Counted from the first letter of the stretch, positions 15,881-25,155 are shown. The stretch: DNA of 41,492 bases from Phreatobacter sp. (GCF_030691135.1 NZ_JAUYFA010000114.1:1-41492); one strand, 5' to 3'. Numbers and translations: made by a program. Notes: generated by a model not told the origin, from the letters alone.

Positions 15881-17860
15881 ATGGCCGTTCGTATGCCCGC
15901 AATGTCGGTTCGGTTGAGGATCGCTCTTCTCGCCATCGTCCCCATCATCGGCGTGCTCGCCGCCGGCGGTGCCGCCTGGTACGGCCAGAAGTCGGCGGCC
16001 GGCGCCTTCGAGGCCTATGACGACTTCGCCGGGCTCGCCACCGATGCCGCCCGTGTCCGCGCCAGCGTCCGCGACCTGCGCTTCGCCGCCCTCGACTATG
16101 CCGAGCGCTACACCGAGGCGGCGCCGACCGCTTTCGCCCGCGCCCGGACGGAGGCGACGATGGCCCTCGGCGAAGCCCGCCGGAAGCCCTCCGCCGCCCG
16201 GCTCCAGGGCGAGATCGACCAGTCGCTGAAGCAACTCGGCGATGCCAGCGCGGCCTTCGATCTGGTGCGCACCACCATCGAGACTCTCGGCAAGGACGAG
16301 GTCTCCGGCCTGACCGGCCGCATGAACGAATCCGTCCAACTGCTCGAAGTGCAGGCGCGCCGCGTCGCCGCCAACTTCGACGACGGCGCCGGCATTCTTG
16401 AGCAGGTTCTGCAGATGCGCCGGCACGAGAAGGACTTCATGCTGCGCGGTCTGGATTCCGACCTCGAGGCCTTCCGCCAGGCCCGCACCAAGTTCGTCAA
16501 CGAAGTGACGCGCTCGGTCGTCGCCCCCGCCACCAAGGCCGAGCTCCTCAAGGCGGGGGAAATCTACTGGCCGGCTCTCGATTCCTTTGTCGAGGGGACG
16601 CGCACGGTGGAAAAGACGATCCAGCAGCTCGACGCGCTTCTCACCACCCTGGACCAGACGACCAACGTCCTCGTTTCCGCCGCCAATGACGGCAAGACAC
16701 GCGCCAACGAGGCGCGGCTTGAGGCGCAGGGCCAGACCATGTTCCTGGTGTTCGGCATCATCGTCGGCGTCGTGGTTCTATGCGGTATCGTCGCGATGGT
16801 TCTCGGACGCTCGATGACGCGGCAGATCGGCGGCATCACGGTGTCGATGCGCGAACTCGCCGGCGGCAACACGGCCGTCGAAGTCCCCTCGACGGAGGCC
16901 ACCGATGAACTGGGTCAGATGGCCCGGGCCGTTCTCGTCTTCCGCGACAACGCCATCGAGCGCGAGCGCCTCGCGGCCGAGCAGATCGTCGAGGTCGAGG
17001 CCCGCAACCGCCGCGCCACGGTCGTCGACAACCTGATCAAGGGCTTCGAGGAGGCTGCCGAGAAATCGCTCGGTGCGCTGCGCAGCGCCTCCGGCCAGCT
17101 CGACGGCGCTTCCGACCAGCTCGACGGCACGTCCGGCGCCGTGACGCAGGAGGCCGTCACCGCCTCCGGTGCCATGGAGCAGGCGGCGAATTCCGTCTCC
17201 TCCGCCGCCGCCGCCGCCGAGGAACTGGCCGCCTCCATCGCCGAGATCGCCTCGCAGGCGACAAAGTCGACCCAGGTTGCCGGCACCGCCGTCACCGAGG
17301 CCGAGCGCACGGCGCAGACCATGGGCTCGCTCGCCCAGGCCGCCTCCCGCATCGGCGAGGTCGTCAACCTCATCCAGGCGATCGCCGGTCAGACCAACCT
17401 CCTGGCCCTCAACGCCACCATCGAGGCCGCCCGTGCCGGCGAGGCCGGCAAGGGCTTCGCGGTCGTCGCTTCGGAAGTGAAGAGCCTGGCGGCCCAGACC
17501 GCCCGCGCCACGGAGGAGATCGCCTCCCAGATCGGTGCCATCCAGATGGCCTCGGGCGATGCCGTCGACGCCATCGACAAGGTCGGCCAGGTAATCGGTG
17601 AGATGCGCGGCATCGCCGCCTCCGTCGCCGCCGCCGTCGAGGAGCAGAACGCCGCCGTTTCGACCATCGCCGAGGCGGTCAACCGCGCCTCCGACGAGAC
17701 CCGCGGCGGCGCCGAGGCCATGGGCCGTGTCGGCGGCACCGCCCAGTCGGCGCAGGCGACGGCCGAGGACGTGCGCTCCCTGTCGGGCCGTCTCGGCGAG
17801 GAGGCTCAGGCCCTCGACCGCGAGATCCGCACCTTCCTCGAAGGTGTGCGCGCCGCCTGA
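15881..17860 (+). CDS. Methyl-accepting chemotaxis protein
   Basis: Transmembrane chemoreceptor that signals to CheA/CheW. With this start, residues 9-31 form TM1 ([21 protein letters not shown]), and a roughly 240-residue helical periplasmic sensor follows, including [19 protein letters not shown], similar to helical-bimodular (HBM)-type sensors. A second TM (about 288-310), a HAMP domain and the cytoplasmic signalling domain come next, with the hairpin-tip sequence [33 protein letters not shown]. No C-terminal CheR-tether pentapeptide is evident. ATG 15836 would add 15 residues but lies in AT-richer DNA and overlaps a TTAACC motif. No che genes are adjacent, so it is an orphan receptor. Confidence 0.92.
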   Translation: MAVRMPAMSVRLRIALLAIVPIIGVLAAGGAAWYGQKSAAGAFEAYDDFAGLATDAARVRASVRDLRFAALDYAERYTEAAPTAFARARTEATMALGEARRKPSAARLQGEIDQSLKQLGDASAAFDLVRTTIETLGKDEVSGLTGRMNESVQLLEVQARRVAANFDDGAGILEQVLQMRRHEKDFMLRGLDSDLEAFRQARTKFVNEVTRSVVAPATKAELLKAGEIYWPALDSFVEGTRTVEKTIQQLDALLTTLDQTTNVLVSAANDGKTRANEARLEAQGQTMFLVFGIIVGVVVLCGIVAMVLGRSMTRQIGGITVSMRELAGGNTAVEVPSTEATDELGQMARAVLVFRDNAIERERLAAEQIVEVEARNRRATVVDNLIKGFEEAAEKSLGALRSASGQLDGASDQLDGTSGAVTQEAVTASGAMEQAANSVSSAAAAAEELAASIAEIASQATKSTQVAGTAVTEAERTAQTMGSLAQAASRIGEVVNLIQAIAGQTNLLALNATIEAARAGEAGKGFAVVASEVKSLAAQTARATEEIASQIGAIQMASGDAVDAIDKVGQVIGEMRGIAASVAAAVEEQNAAVSTIAEAVNRASDETRGGAEAMGRVGGTAQSAQATAEDVRSLSGRLGEEAQALDREIRTFLEGVRAA

Positions 17861-17890
17861 CGAACGCCCAGGCGGTCAGGACAGCCAGAT

Positions 17891-17920
17891 CATGGCCGGG
17901 GTCTCCCGGCCATGACGTTT
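17891..17920 (+). terminator. Terminator-like hairpin after the chemoreceptor gene
   Basis: A perfect 10-bp stem CATGGCCGGG/CCCGGCCATG (17891-17900 with 17905-17914), GTCT loop, then ACGTTTT. The T-run is short. It lies between two convergent genes. Confidence 0.6.
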
Positions 17921-17946
17921 TCGAAGGGACGCCGCGGCGTCCGCTC

Positions 17947-18297
17947 TCACTTCGCCGCGACGACCATGATCTCGACGGTGAACTGCGGGGTGGCGAGCTT
18001 GGCCTCGACGGTGGCGCGGGCCGGCGTCTGGCCGGGAACGACCCAGGCATCCCAGACCGCGTTCATCTCGGCGAAGGTCGACATGTCCGACAGCCAGATA
18101 TTGGTCGACAGCAGGTTCTGCTTCGACGTGCCGCACTCAGCCAGCAGCGCGTCGATGGTCTCCAGGATCTCCCGGGTCTGCTCGGTCACCGACTTGCCGG
18201 CCGCCTTGTGGGCGACCTGACCGGCGAGATAGACGGTGTTGCCGTGGACGACGGCGCCGCTCATGCGCGGACCGACCTGCTTGCGCTCGATGGCCAT
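17947..18297 (-). CDS. RidA-family enamine/imine deaminase
   Basis: A 116-residue protein of the YjgF/YER057c/UK114 family. RidA members hydrolyse reactive 2-aminoacrylate-type enamines released by PLP enzymes. The active-site arginine is present as Arg94 in PARATVEAKLATP, with Glu109 in FTVEIMVVAA; GQVAH and QTREILETIDALL are also typical. ATG 18297 is the natural start, preceded by AAGGAGAG. It is convergent with the chemoreceptor gene. Whether it is true RidA or a Rid1-7 subfamily member is not settled. Confidence 0.9.
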   Translation of the reverse strand: MAIERKQVGPRMSGAVVHGNTVYLAGQVAHKAAGKSVTEQTREILETIDALLAECGTSKQNLLSTNIWLSDMSTFAEMNAVWDAWVVPGQTPARATVEAKLATPQFTVEIMVVAAK

Positions 18298-18467
18298 GTT
18301 TGTCTCTCCTTGGAACTGCCTGATCGCAGAACGCGTCTCCTAGCGCGGGCGGCGCTTCAGGCCAACCCGTTCCGCCGCTGCGGCGCCATGCACCGGCATC
18401 GCCTTCTTGCCATCGCAGCCCTCCGGCCGCGATGATCGCCACGGCAACACTCCGGGACCCCCTGACC

Positions 18468-18884
18468 ATGCTCGACCGCTTCTTCGCCCTCATCTCCGAC
18501 CTGACTGAGGCGCCGCACGAAGCCTTCGGCGACGACGATTACCGCCTCGCCGCGGCCGCCCTTCTCGTCCACGTCATGGCGGTCGACGGAAGGGTGTCGG
18601 CATCCGAGCGCGAGCGCATCCAGACCGTGCTGGAGGCGGGCTTCGCCCTCTCCCGCGGCGATACCGGGCGCCTGATTGAAAGGGCCGTCGATGCCGAGGC
18701 CTCGGCCGACAGTTGGACCTCCTTCGCCGACCTCCTCGCCAAGCGCCTCGACGAGGACGGCCGCCGGCGCATCGTCGACATGATGTGGAGCGTGGTTCTC
18801 GCCGACGGTGCCGCCGCCGAACTCGAGGAGGCGGTGGTCGAACGCGCCGCGGCGCTGATGGGTGTCGAGGTGCCGATGCGCTGA
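18468..18884 (+). CDS. TerB-like protein
   Basis: A 138-residue all-helical protein of the TerB / tellurite-resistance-like family, often metal-binding and of unclear cellular role. Two acidic segments typical of the fold are visible: HVMAVDGRVSASERERI and VVLADGAAAELEEAVVERAA. I prefer ATG 18468 (MLDRFFALISDL), which gives the common N-terminus; ATG 18432 would add 12 residues. It ends four bases from the convergent patatin-like gene. No other ter genes are near, so tellurite resistance is not implied. Confidence 0.8.
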   Translation: MLDRFFALISDLTEAPHEAFGDDDYRLAAAALLVHVMAVDGRVSASERERIQTVLEAGFALSRGDTGRLIERAVDAEASADSWTSFADLLAKRLDEDGRRRIVDMMWSVVLADGAAAELEEAVVERAAALMGVEVPMR

Positions 18885-18888
18885 GCGC

Positions 18889-19941
18889 TCAGGCCCATTC
18901 GGCGGCGATCTCGGCCTCCAGGTCGAGGGTGGAGCGTTCGCCGATATCGTCGAAATGGACCTTCAGGAACCGCCGTGCAGCCTTCTTGCCGGCATTGTGG
19001 AGTTCCAGGAGGAAGTCGAGGTCGGTGACGACCTTCGAGCCGGCGGTCAGGCCCTTGAGCGAATCGCCGAGGGCGATGCGGTGCAGGTTGACGCGCTTGT
19101 ACTCGCCGGCCTTGCGGCCACGGGGAAGCCGGCCCTCGTTGACGAGGCGCGCCACGAAGGCCGCGGCCCTCAGTTCGGCCTGCAGCGAGGAGTTGAAGGT
19201 GATCTCGTTCAGCCTGTCGGCGATGCCGCGCGCGGTGGTCGGCGTTGCCTTGCGGACCACCGGATTGATCTGCACCAGCAGGATGTCTTCGGCCTCGGTC
19301 GCCCGGTAGAGCGGAAAGATCGGCGGATTGCCCATGTAGCCGCCATCCCAATAGGGCGTGCCGTCGATCTCGACCGCCTTGAACAGGGTCGGCAGGCAGG
19401 CCGAGGCCATCACCGCCCGGCAGGAGATGCGCTCGCGCCGGAAGATCGTCAGCTTGCCGGTATGCACGTTGGTGGCGGAGATGAAGACCTTGATGCCGTC
19501 GAAGGCGGCGAGGCGGTCGAAGTCGACGAAGCTGCGGATCAGATCTTCGAGCGGGTTGATGTCGAAGGGATTGAGATCGTAGGGCGAGAAGTAGCGCTGC
19601 ATCGAGGTGACCCAGGATTCCATCAGCGAACCCTCATAGGGCACCACCGAGAACAGACGGTCGAGCGCCCGGCGCTGCAGGGCGGGCATCTTGCCGTCAT
19701 GCGAGGCCGCCCTCCAGAACCGCCCGAGCCGCTCCCGCGCCGCCTCCGGCCCGCCCTCCGCCAGGCCGTCGGCCAGCAGGACTGCGTTGATCGCCCCGGC
19801 CGAGGCCCCGGTGACGCCCTCGATCGCCAGCCTGCCGTCGCGCAGCACCTCGTCGAGGACGCCCCAGGTGAAGGCGCCGTGGGCGCCTCCGCCCTGCAGG
19901 GCGAGGTTGATGCTCTTCGTCGGCTTCGACGGCTTGGCCAT
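18889..19941 (-). CDS. Patatin-like phospholipase / acyl hydrolase
   Basis: Serine hydrolase of the patatin family, 350 residues. The catalytic dyad is visible: Ser47 in GASAG and Asp199 in YWDGGYMGNPP. The oxyanion-hole glycines are in LQGGGAHGAF (15-24). There is no signal peptide, so it is cytosolic. Its ATG shares one base with the stop of the 3-hydroxybutyrate dehydrogenase gene (TGATG), so translation is coupled. The context hints at ester hydrolysis linked to 3-hydroxybutyrate or polyhydroxybutyrate turnover, but phospholipids are the default substrate for the family. Confidence 0.9.
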   Translation of the reverse strand: MAKPSKPTKSINLALQGGGAHGAFTWGVLDEVLRDGRLAIEGVTGASAGAINAVLLADGLAEGGPEAARERLGRFWRAASHDGKMPALQRRALDRLFSVVPYEGSLMESWVTSMQRYFSPYDLNPFDINPLEDLIRSFVDFDRLAAFDGIKVFISATNVHTGKLTIFRRERISCRAVMASACLPTLFKAVEIDGTPYWDGGYMGNPPIFPLYRATEAEDILLVQINPVVRKATPTTARGIADRLNEITFNSSLQAELRAAAFVARLVNEGRLPRGRKAGEYKRVNLHRIALGDSLKGLTAGSKVVTDLDFLLELHNAGKKAARRFLKVHFDDIGERSTLDLEAEIAAEWA

Positions 19942-20726
19942 CACGCCGCCGTCCAGCCGCCGTCGATGACGTTGTTGGCGCCCGTGATGTTCTTCGCCGC
20001 GTCCGAGCACAGCCACAGCGCCAGCGCCGCGACCTCCCCGACCTGGACGAACTGCTTGGTCGGCTGGGCCGCCAGCAGCACGTCATTCATGACCTGCTCC
20101 TTGGTCATGTTGCGCGCCTTCATCGTGTCGGGAATCTGCTTCTCGACGAGCGGCGTCCAGACATAGCCCGGCGAGATGCAGTTGGCGGTGATGCCGAAGG
20201 TCGCGAGTTCGAGCGCGATGGTCTTGGTGAAGCCGACGAGGCCATGCTTGGCCGCGACATAGGCCGACTTGAACGGCGAGGCGACCAGCGAATGGGCCGA
20301 GGCGATGTTGACGATGCGGCCGTGCTTGCGCGCCTTCATGCCCGGCACCACCGCCTTGGCGAGGTGGAAGGAGGCGGTCAGGTTGATGGCGATGATGGCG
20401 TCCCACTTGTCCGCGGGAAAATCCTCCACCGGCGCGACATACTGGATGCCGGCATTCGACACGACGATGTCGACCTTGCCGAAGTCGCCCTCGGCCGCCG
20501 CCACCATCGCCGCGATCTCGTCGGGCTTCATCATGTTGGCGGGCGAGAACAGGATCTTGCGCCCTGTCTCGGCGGCGAGCTTCGCCCGGATCGCCTCGAG
20601 TTCGGCCGCCTCGCCGAGACCGTTCAGCATGACGTCGGCGCCGGCCTCGGCCAGGGCCGTCGCGATGGCCAGTCCGATCCCGCTGGTCGATCCCGTGACG
20701 ATCGCGCTCTTTCCCGCAAGGCTCAT
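19941..20726 (-). CDS. bdhA: 3-hydroxybutyrate dehydrogenase
   Basis: NAD-dependent short-chain dehydrogenase that interconverts (R)-3-hydroxybutyrate and acetoacetate in polyhydroxybutyrate use. 261 residues. Seen: TGSTSGIG nucleotide-binding motif (11-18), NAG at 91, catalytic Ser143, Tyr156 and Lys160 (SAYVAAKHGLVGFTK), and LAAQPTKQFVQVGEVAALALWLCSDAAKNITG with VIDGGWTAA, which is diagnostic for this enzyme. ATG 20726 has GAGGAG about ten bases upstream. It is first in an operon with the patatin-like gene. A motif shared with the mcd operator lies 61-71 bases upstream. Confidence 0.94.
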   Translation of the reverse strand: MSLAGKSAIVTGSTSGIGLAIATALAEAGADVMLNGLGEAAELEAIRAKLAAETGRKILFSPANMMKPDEIAAMVAAAEGDFGKVDIVVSNAGIQYVAPVEDFPADKWDAIIAINLTASFHLAKAVVPGMKARKHGRIVNIASAHSLVASPFKSAYVAAKHGLVGFTKTIALELATFGITANCISPGYVWTPLVEKQIPDTMKARNMTKEQVMNDVLLAAQPTKQFVQVGEVAALALWLCSDAAKNITGANNVIDGGWTAA

Positions 20727-20878
20727 GATCACTATCTCCTCAAGATGGCCGATATCCCGCTCCGCCATCACTGGCGCGGGTTCTGTCGCAACGCAACATG
20801 GCGATACGGGGGCGCGCTATGGCGGATCCGGGCGCCGTGCTAGATGCTGGGTCCCCGGAACCGCGAAGGCAAGCAGCG

Positions 20879-21376
20879 ATGCTGAAATCACGACCTGCGC
20901 ACGATCACGCCTGCGAGCACGGCCATCCCCCGGTCGACGTGCTCAAGGTGGCGGAAGCGCGCTGCGCCGAGCGGAAGCTGAAGCTGACCCCCATCCGCCG
21001 CGAGGTGCTCTCGCACCTGGCCGCCTCGCCCGCCCCGGTCGGCGCCTATGACCTCATCGAGCTGATGCATCGCGCCAGCGGGCGGCGTCCCGCTCCCATC
21101 AGCGTCTATCGCGTGCTCGACTTCCTTCTGGAGGCGGGCCTCGCCCACCGCATCGAGAGCCGCAACGCCTTCGTCGCCTGCGCCCACCGCCACGACAGCC
21201 GCGACCTCGTGGTCTTCATGATCTGCGATTCCTGCGGCTGCGTCTCGGAAGCCTCGGGCGCGCCGGTCCAGCGCGATCTGTCGGGCATCGCCGAAGCCGC
21301 GGGGTTCAAGCCGGCGACGCAGGTCGTCGAGATGTTCGGCCGCTGCGCCCATTGCGTCGAGCCCGCCGCGACCTGA
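20879..21376 (+). CDS. zur: Fur-family regulator, probably Zur (zinc)
   Basis: Metal-dependent repressor of the Fur family, 165 residues from ATG 20879. The N-terminal winged helix contains [25 protein letters not shown] and [20 protein letters not shown]. The C-terminal dimerisation domain has the two structural-zinc pairs C116-x2-C119 and C156-x2-C159. Histidine-rich HDHACEHGH at the N-terminus fits the zinc-sensing group seen in alphaproteobacteria. Longer starts (20798, 20819) are possible; 20879 has GAAGG upstream. No znuABC genes are in the window. The metal is inferred from family pattern. Confidence 0.83.
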   Translation: MLKSRPAHDHACEHGHPPVDVLKVAEARCAERKLKLTPIRREVLSHLAASPAPVGAYDLIELMHRASGRRPAPISVYRVLDFLLEAGLAHRIESRNAFVACAHRHDSRDLVVFMICDSCGCVSEASGAPVQRDLSGIAEAAGFKPATQVVEMFGRCAHCVEPAAT

Positions 21377-21463
21377 CCCCCGCCCGGCCCTTGCATCCTG
21401 CCGGATCGGGAGTGTCCGATGTCACGACGGCTGGCGCGGGCAGGCCGCAGCCGCTATTGGACA

Positions 21464-21495
21464 AGGGCTGAGCGGCGACAGGGCTGAGCGGAGAC
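21464..21495 (+). repeat. 16-bp tandem duplication in the ispG leader
   Basis: Two abutting copies of AGGGCTGAGCGG-(C/A)-GAC at 21464-21479 and 21480-21495, with one mismatch, end eight bases before the ispG start codon. The second copy contributes the GGAGACGAG that probably serves as ribosome binding site. Confidence 0.8.
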
Positions 21496-21503
21496 GAGAA
21501 GCG

Positions 21504-22766
21504 ATGATCCAGGGATTTGGGGTGAAGCCCCGGCACCGGACGGTCGGCGTGACGATCGGCCAGGGCGCGGCAGCGGTTACGGTCGGGGGCGGCGCCCCCA
21601 TTGTCGTGCAGTCGATGACCAATACCGACACGGCCGACATCGAGGGAACGGTGCGCCAGGTCGCGGCCCTTGCCCGCGCCGGCTCCGAACTGGTGCGCAT
21701 CACCGTCGACCGTGACGAGAGCGCCGCCGCCGTGCCGCACATCCGCGAGAAGCTCATGCGCATGGGCGTCGGCGTGCCGCTGGTTGGCGACTTCCACTAT
21801 ATCGGCCACACGCTTCTGACCGACCATCCGGCCTGCGCCGAGGCGCTCGACAAATATCGGATCAACCCCGGCAATGTCGGCTTCAAGGCCAAGAAGGACC
21901 GCCAGTTCTCGATGATCGTCGAGAAGGCGATCCAGCACGGCAAGGCCGTCCGGATCGGCGCCAACTGGGGTTCACTCGACCAGGAACTGCTCACCCATCT
22001 GATGGACGAGAACGCCAAGAGCGGCGCACCGCTCGACGCCCGTGCCGTCATGCACGAGGCGATGGTGCAGTCCTGCGTGCTTTCCGCCGACCGGGCCGTC
22101 GAGATCGGCCTGCCGAAGGACCGGATCATCCTCTCCGCCAAGGTCTCGGCGGTGCAGGACCTGATCGCCGTCTACCGCATGCTGGCGGCGCGCTGCGACT
22201 ATGCGCTGCATCTCGGCCTCACCGAGGCGGGCATGGGCTCCAAGGGCATCGTCGCCTCCGCGGCCGCCCTCGGCGTCGTGCTGCAGGATGGCATCGGCGA
22301 TACGATCCGCGTCTCGCTGACGCCCGAGCCGAACGGTGACCGCACGCTGGAGGTCAAGGTGGCGCAGGAGATCCTGCAGACCATGGGCATCCGCACCTTC
22401 GTGCCGCTGGTGGCCGCCTGCCCGGGCTGCGGCCGCACCACCTCCACCCTGTTCCAGGAACTCGCCCAGGACATCCAGGGCTTCATCCACACCTCGATGC
22501 CGGAATGGAAGACGCGCTATCCCGGGGTCGAGGCGCTGAACGTCGCCGTCATGGGCTGTATCGTCAACGGACCGGGCGAGTCGAAACACGCCGATATCGG
22601 CATCTCCCTGCCGGGGACGGGCGAGAACCCCGCCGCCCCGGTCTTCGTCGACGGAGAGAAGGTCACCACCCTGCGCGGCCCCAACGTCGCCGCCGAGTTC
22701 AAGGCCATGGTCATCGCCTATATCGACAAGCGCTACGGCGTCGGCGGCCGCCAGGCGGCGGAATAG
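21504..22766 (+). CDS. ispG: 4-hydroxy-3-methylbut-2-enyl diphosphate synthase (flavodoxin/ferredoxin)
   Basis: [4Fe-4S] enzyme that converts MEcPP to HMBPP, the penultimate step of the MEP isoprenoid pathway. 420 residues, the short bacterial form. Cluster ligands are visible as Cys306 and Cys309 (CPGCGRTT), Cys352 ([11 protein letters not shown]) and Glu359. The TIM-barrel part has [15 protein letters not shown] and [13 protein letters not shown] 21504 follows a GAGACGAG ribosome binding site. It is three bases ahead of an SDR gene and downstream of zur. The identification is secure. Confidence 0.97.
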   Translation: MIQGFGVKPRHRTVGVTIGQGAAAVTVGGGAPIVVQSMTNTDTADIEGTVRQVAALARAGSELVRITVDRDESAAAVPHIREKLMRMGVGVPLVGDFHYIGHTLLTDHPACAEALDKYRINPGNVGFKAKKDRQFSMIVEKAIQHGKAVRIGANWGSLDQELLTHLMDENAKSGAPLDARAVMHEAMVQSCVLSADRAVEIGLPKDRIILSAKVSAVQDLIAVYRMLAARCDYALHLGLTEAGMGSKGIVASAAALGVVLQDGIGDTIRVSLTPEPNGDRTLEVKVAQEILQTMGIRTFVPLVAACPGCGRTTSTLFQELAQDIQGFIHTSMPEWKTRYPGVEALNVAVMGCIVNGPGESKHADIGISLPGTGENPAAPVFVDGEKVTTLRGPNVAAEFKAMVIAYIDKRYGVGGRQAAE

Positions 22767-22769
22767 GCC

Positions 22770-23627
22770 ATGCGCAGCTGCGTCGTCACGGGCGTCTCCT
22801 CCGGCATCGGCGAGGCCATCGCCGCCGATCTCGTGAAGCGGGGCTGGCGGGTCTTCGGCACCGTCAGGCGCAGCGAGGACGCCGAGCGCCTCGACAACGA
22901 TCTCGGGCCGTCCTTCACCCCGCTCATCTGCGACGTCACCGACGTCGACGGGCTGTCGCGCGCCGCGGCGCGGGTCGCCGACCTCCTCGACGGCGGCGCG
23001 CTCGACGGTCTCGTCTGCAATGCCGGCATTTCCCTGCCCGGGCCGCTGCTGCACCAGTCGCTCGACGAGCTCGACCGGCAATGGAAGGTCAATGTCCTCG
23101 GCCAGGTCGCGACGGTGCAGGCCTTCGCGCCGCTCCTCGGCGCCCAGGAAGGCTTTTCCGGCCAGCCGGGGCGGATCGTCATGATGTCCTCGGTCTCGGG
23201 CAAGCTCGCCTGGCCTTTCGTCGGCGGCTATGCGGCGACGAAACACGCGCTGGAGGCCATCAGCCACGCCCTGCGCCGCGAACTCATGCCCTTCGGCGTC
23301 GACGTCGTCATCGTCGGGCCGGGACCGATCGCCACGCCGATCTGGGAGAAGTCGGCCGGCGCGGTGGAGAAGGCGCGCTACCAGGCGACGTTCTACGGCC
23401 CGCTCATCGACCTCTTCGAGAAGGAAGTGCTCGCCCGCGCGAAACACGCCCTGCCGGCGTCTGCCGTGGCTGAGGTCGTCCACACCGCGCTGTCGGCGCC
23501 GCAGCCGAAGGTGCGCTACACGATCACCCCGTCGCCGCTCATGAACTGGTTCCTGCCACTCATCCTGCCGGCCCGCTGGCTCGACCGGATCGCCGCCAAG
23601 CGCCTCGGGCTGACGCGGAAGGGCTAG
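22770..23627 (+). CDS. Short-chain dehydrogenase/reductase
   Basis: Classical SDR of 285 residues with unknown substrate. The dinucleotide-binding motif is TGVSSGIG (7-14). NAG lies at 84-86, Ser140/141 in MMSSVSG, and the catalytic Tyr154-x3-Lys158 in GGYAATKHALE. Residues 225-285 form an extended C-terminal tail with a hydrophobic PLMNWFLPLILPARW segment, as in retinol-dehydrogenase-like and 17-beta-HSD-like SDRs, which may contact membrane. It begins three bases after ispG and is thus almost certainly co-transcribed with it, though no pathway link is known to me. Confidence 0.85.
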   Translation: MRSCVVTGVSSGIGEAIAADLVKRGWRVFGTVRRSEDAERLDNDLGPSFTPLICDVTDVDGLSRAAARVADLLDGGALDGLVCNAGISLPGPLLHQSLDELDRQWKVNVLGQVATVQAFAPLLGAQEGFSGQPGRIVMMSSVSGKLAWPFVGGYAATKHALEAISHALRRELMPFGVDVVIVGPGPIATPIWEKSAGAVEKARYQATFYGPLIDLFEKEVLARAKHALPASAVAEVVHTALSAPQPKVRYTITPSPLMNWFLPLILPARWLDRIAAKRLGLTRKG

Positions 23628-23671
23628 GCGCCTGCTTCGCGGACGCTGGTCGCCGGTGCCGGGCGCCGCCG

Positions 23672-23837
23672 CTTCACCTCTCCCCGGCGTTTCGGCAAAG
23701 GACTCCCCTTCACCTCTCCCCGGCGGGGAGAGGTCGGCCGCAGGCCGGGTGAGGGGGCAAGACCGTTCCCGCCCTCATTCTCCCCCTCACCCGCCTCGTT
23801 TCGCTCGTCGACCTCTCCCCGCCGGGGAGAGGTGAAG
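23672..23837. repeat. Palindromic intergenic repeat (type A), complete copy plus partial copy
   Basis: A perfect 29-bp inverted repeat has arms 23708-23736 and 23809-23837 (CTTCACCTCTCCCC... and its exact complement), each arm itself containing a GGGGAGAGG/CCTCTCCCC dyad. Inside are CCGGGTGAGGGGG and CCCCCTCACCCG inner arms. A truncated direct copy of the arm lies at 23672-23689. It fills the 293-base gap between the SDR gene and the convergent thioredoxin gene. Related copies are at 31.1 and 34.5 kb. Confidence 0.85.
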
Positions 23838-23920
23838 CAGCGTGCCACACGCCCACCACCCGTCACCCGCGCGAACGCGGCCCGCGATGTCAGCCTGCCC
23901 CGATGCAGGGCGCTGCCCCC

Positions 23921-24925
23921 TTACCGGAACAGCAGCGATGACAGCTTGCGCCGGCCGGCCAGCGTCGCCTCGTCCATGGGACCCCAGGCCTCGAAGAACT
24001 GCACCAGCTGCTTGCGTGCGCCGTCCTCGTTCCAGGTGCGGTCGCGCTTGAAGATCTCCAGGAGATGGTCGGCGGCCTCGTCGCGACGGCCCTGGCCGTT
24101 CAGCGCGACGGCGAGGTCGAAACGGGCCTGATGGTCCGCCGGGTCCTGCGCCAGCTTGTGCTCGAACTCGTGGATCGGGCCGAGATCGGCGGCCTGCGCG
24201 GCGAGGTCGAGGGCCGCCCGGGCCGCCACCACCGCCTTGTCGTTGACCTTGTCGGCGGGAACCTGCTCGAGGATCGCCCGGGCCTGGTCGAGGTCGCCCG
24301 TCTCCACCGCGCAGCGGGCGAGGCCCGCCAGCGAATGCAGGTTCTCCGGCTCGGCGCCGAGCACCTGGGCATAGACCTGCGCGGCGCCCGCCGCGTCACC
24401 CTCCACCAGTGCCGCGTCGGCGGCGGCGAGGATTTCGGCGATGTCGGGGCTCACCTTGCCGCCCACCAGCTTGTCGATGAAGGCCTTCACCTGGCTCTCG
24501 GGCAGGGCGCCCATGAAGCCGTCGATGCCCTGGCCCTTGTCGAAGGCGATGACCGCGGGGATCGACTGGATGCCGAGCTGGCCGGCGATCTCCGGGTGCT
24601 TGTCGATGTCCATCTTCACGAGCTTCACCTTGCCCTTGAAGGACTGTACCACCTTCTCGAGCACGGGGGTGAGCTGCTTGCAGGGACCGCACCAGGTGGC
24701 CCAGAAATCGACCAGGACCGGCTGCTTCTTCGATTCCTCCAGCACGTCCTTCACGAAGTCGCGGGTCGTCGTGTCCTTGATGAGCTCGCCAGGCGCCGCC
24801 GCTGCGGGTGCCGGTGCCGGGGCCGGTGCCGGTGTCGGAGCGACCTGCGGCGCCGCGCCGCCGAAGCTGCCGCCATAGGAACCGCCGAAGGACGCGCCGA
24901 ATTTCGCGCCGCCATTGCCGCTCAT
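23921..24925 (-). CDS. Thioredoxin with TPR-like C-terminus (CnoX/YbbN-like)
   Basis: A 334-residue co-chaperone-like protein. Order: a Gly/Ser-rich then Pro/Ala-rich disordered N-terminus (1-45), a thioredoxin domain with W78-C79-G80-P81-C82-K and SIPAVIAF, and a helical C-terminal half (about 170-334) of TPR-like repeats ending RRKLSSLLF. This architecture matches CnoX/YbbN, which protects proteins during bleach stress and passes them to GroEL. The WCGPC motif implies a redox-active form, unlike the E. coli protein which lacks one of the two cysteines. ATG 24925 follows GGGAG. It is monocistronic. Confidence 0.9.
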   Translation of the reverse strand: MSGNGGAKFGASFGGSYGGSFGGAAPQVAPTPAPAPAPAPAAAAPGELIKDTTTRDFVKDVLEESKKQPVLVDFWATWCGPCKQLTPVLEKVVQSFKGKVKLVKMDIDKHPEIAGQLGIQSIPAVIAFDKGQGIDGFMGALPESQVKAFIDKLVGGKVSPDIAEILAAADAALVEGDAAGAAQVYAQVLGAEPENLHSLAGLARCAVETGDLDQARAILEQVPADKVNDKAVVAARAALDLAAQAADLGPIHEFEHKLAQDPADHQARFDLAVALNGQGRRDEAADHLLEIFKRDRTWNEDGARKQLVQFFEAWGPMDEATLAGRRKLSSLLFR

Positions 24926-25155
24926 GGAAGTCTCCCTCACGCTGGCGGTCTCGACCCGCCGCGCCATACCGTTTCTGTCGAGGCATAGATGGACGCTCGG
25001 GCCCAAAATGCAACGCCCATTTGTCGCGCCGGCCCGACCGTCCGCCCTTCGGCCTCCCCCGGAAGGCCGGTCGGCCTCGCCTTGACTGTCGCCATGCCGG
25101 CTTTAGCGTTTCCCCCAAAGCATGGGACCGCCGCCGGGCGGTTGGGGAGGACGAC

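Noticed and set aside
23672-23837. Repeated CACCTCTCCCC blocks as a possible CRISPR array
   Set aside because: Units are inverted, unevenly spaced and without unique spacers; they form palindromic repeats.
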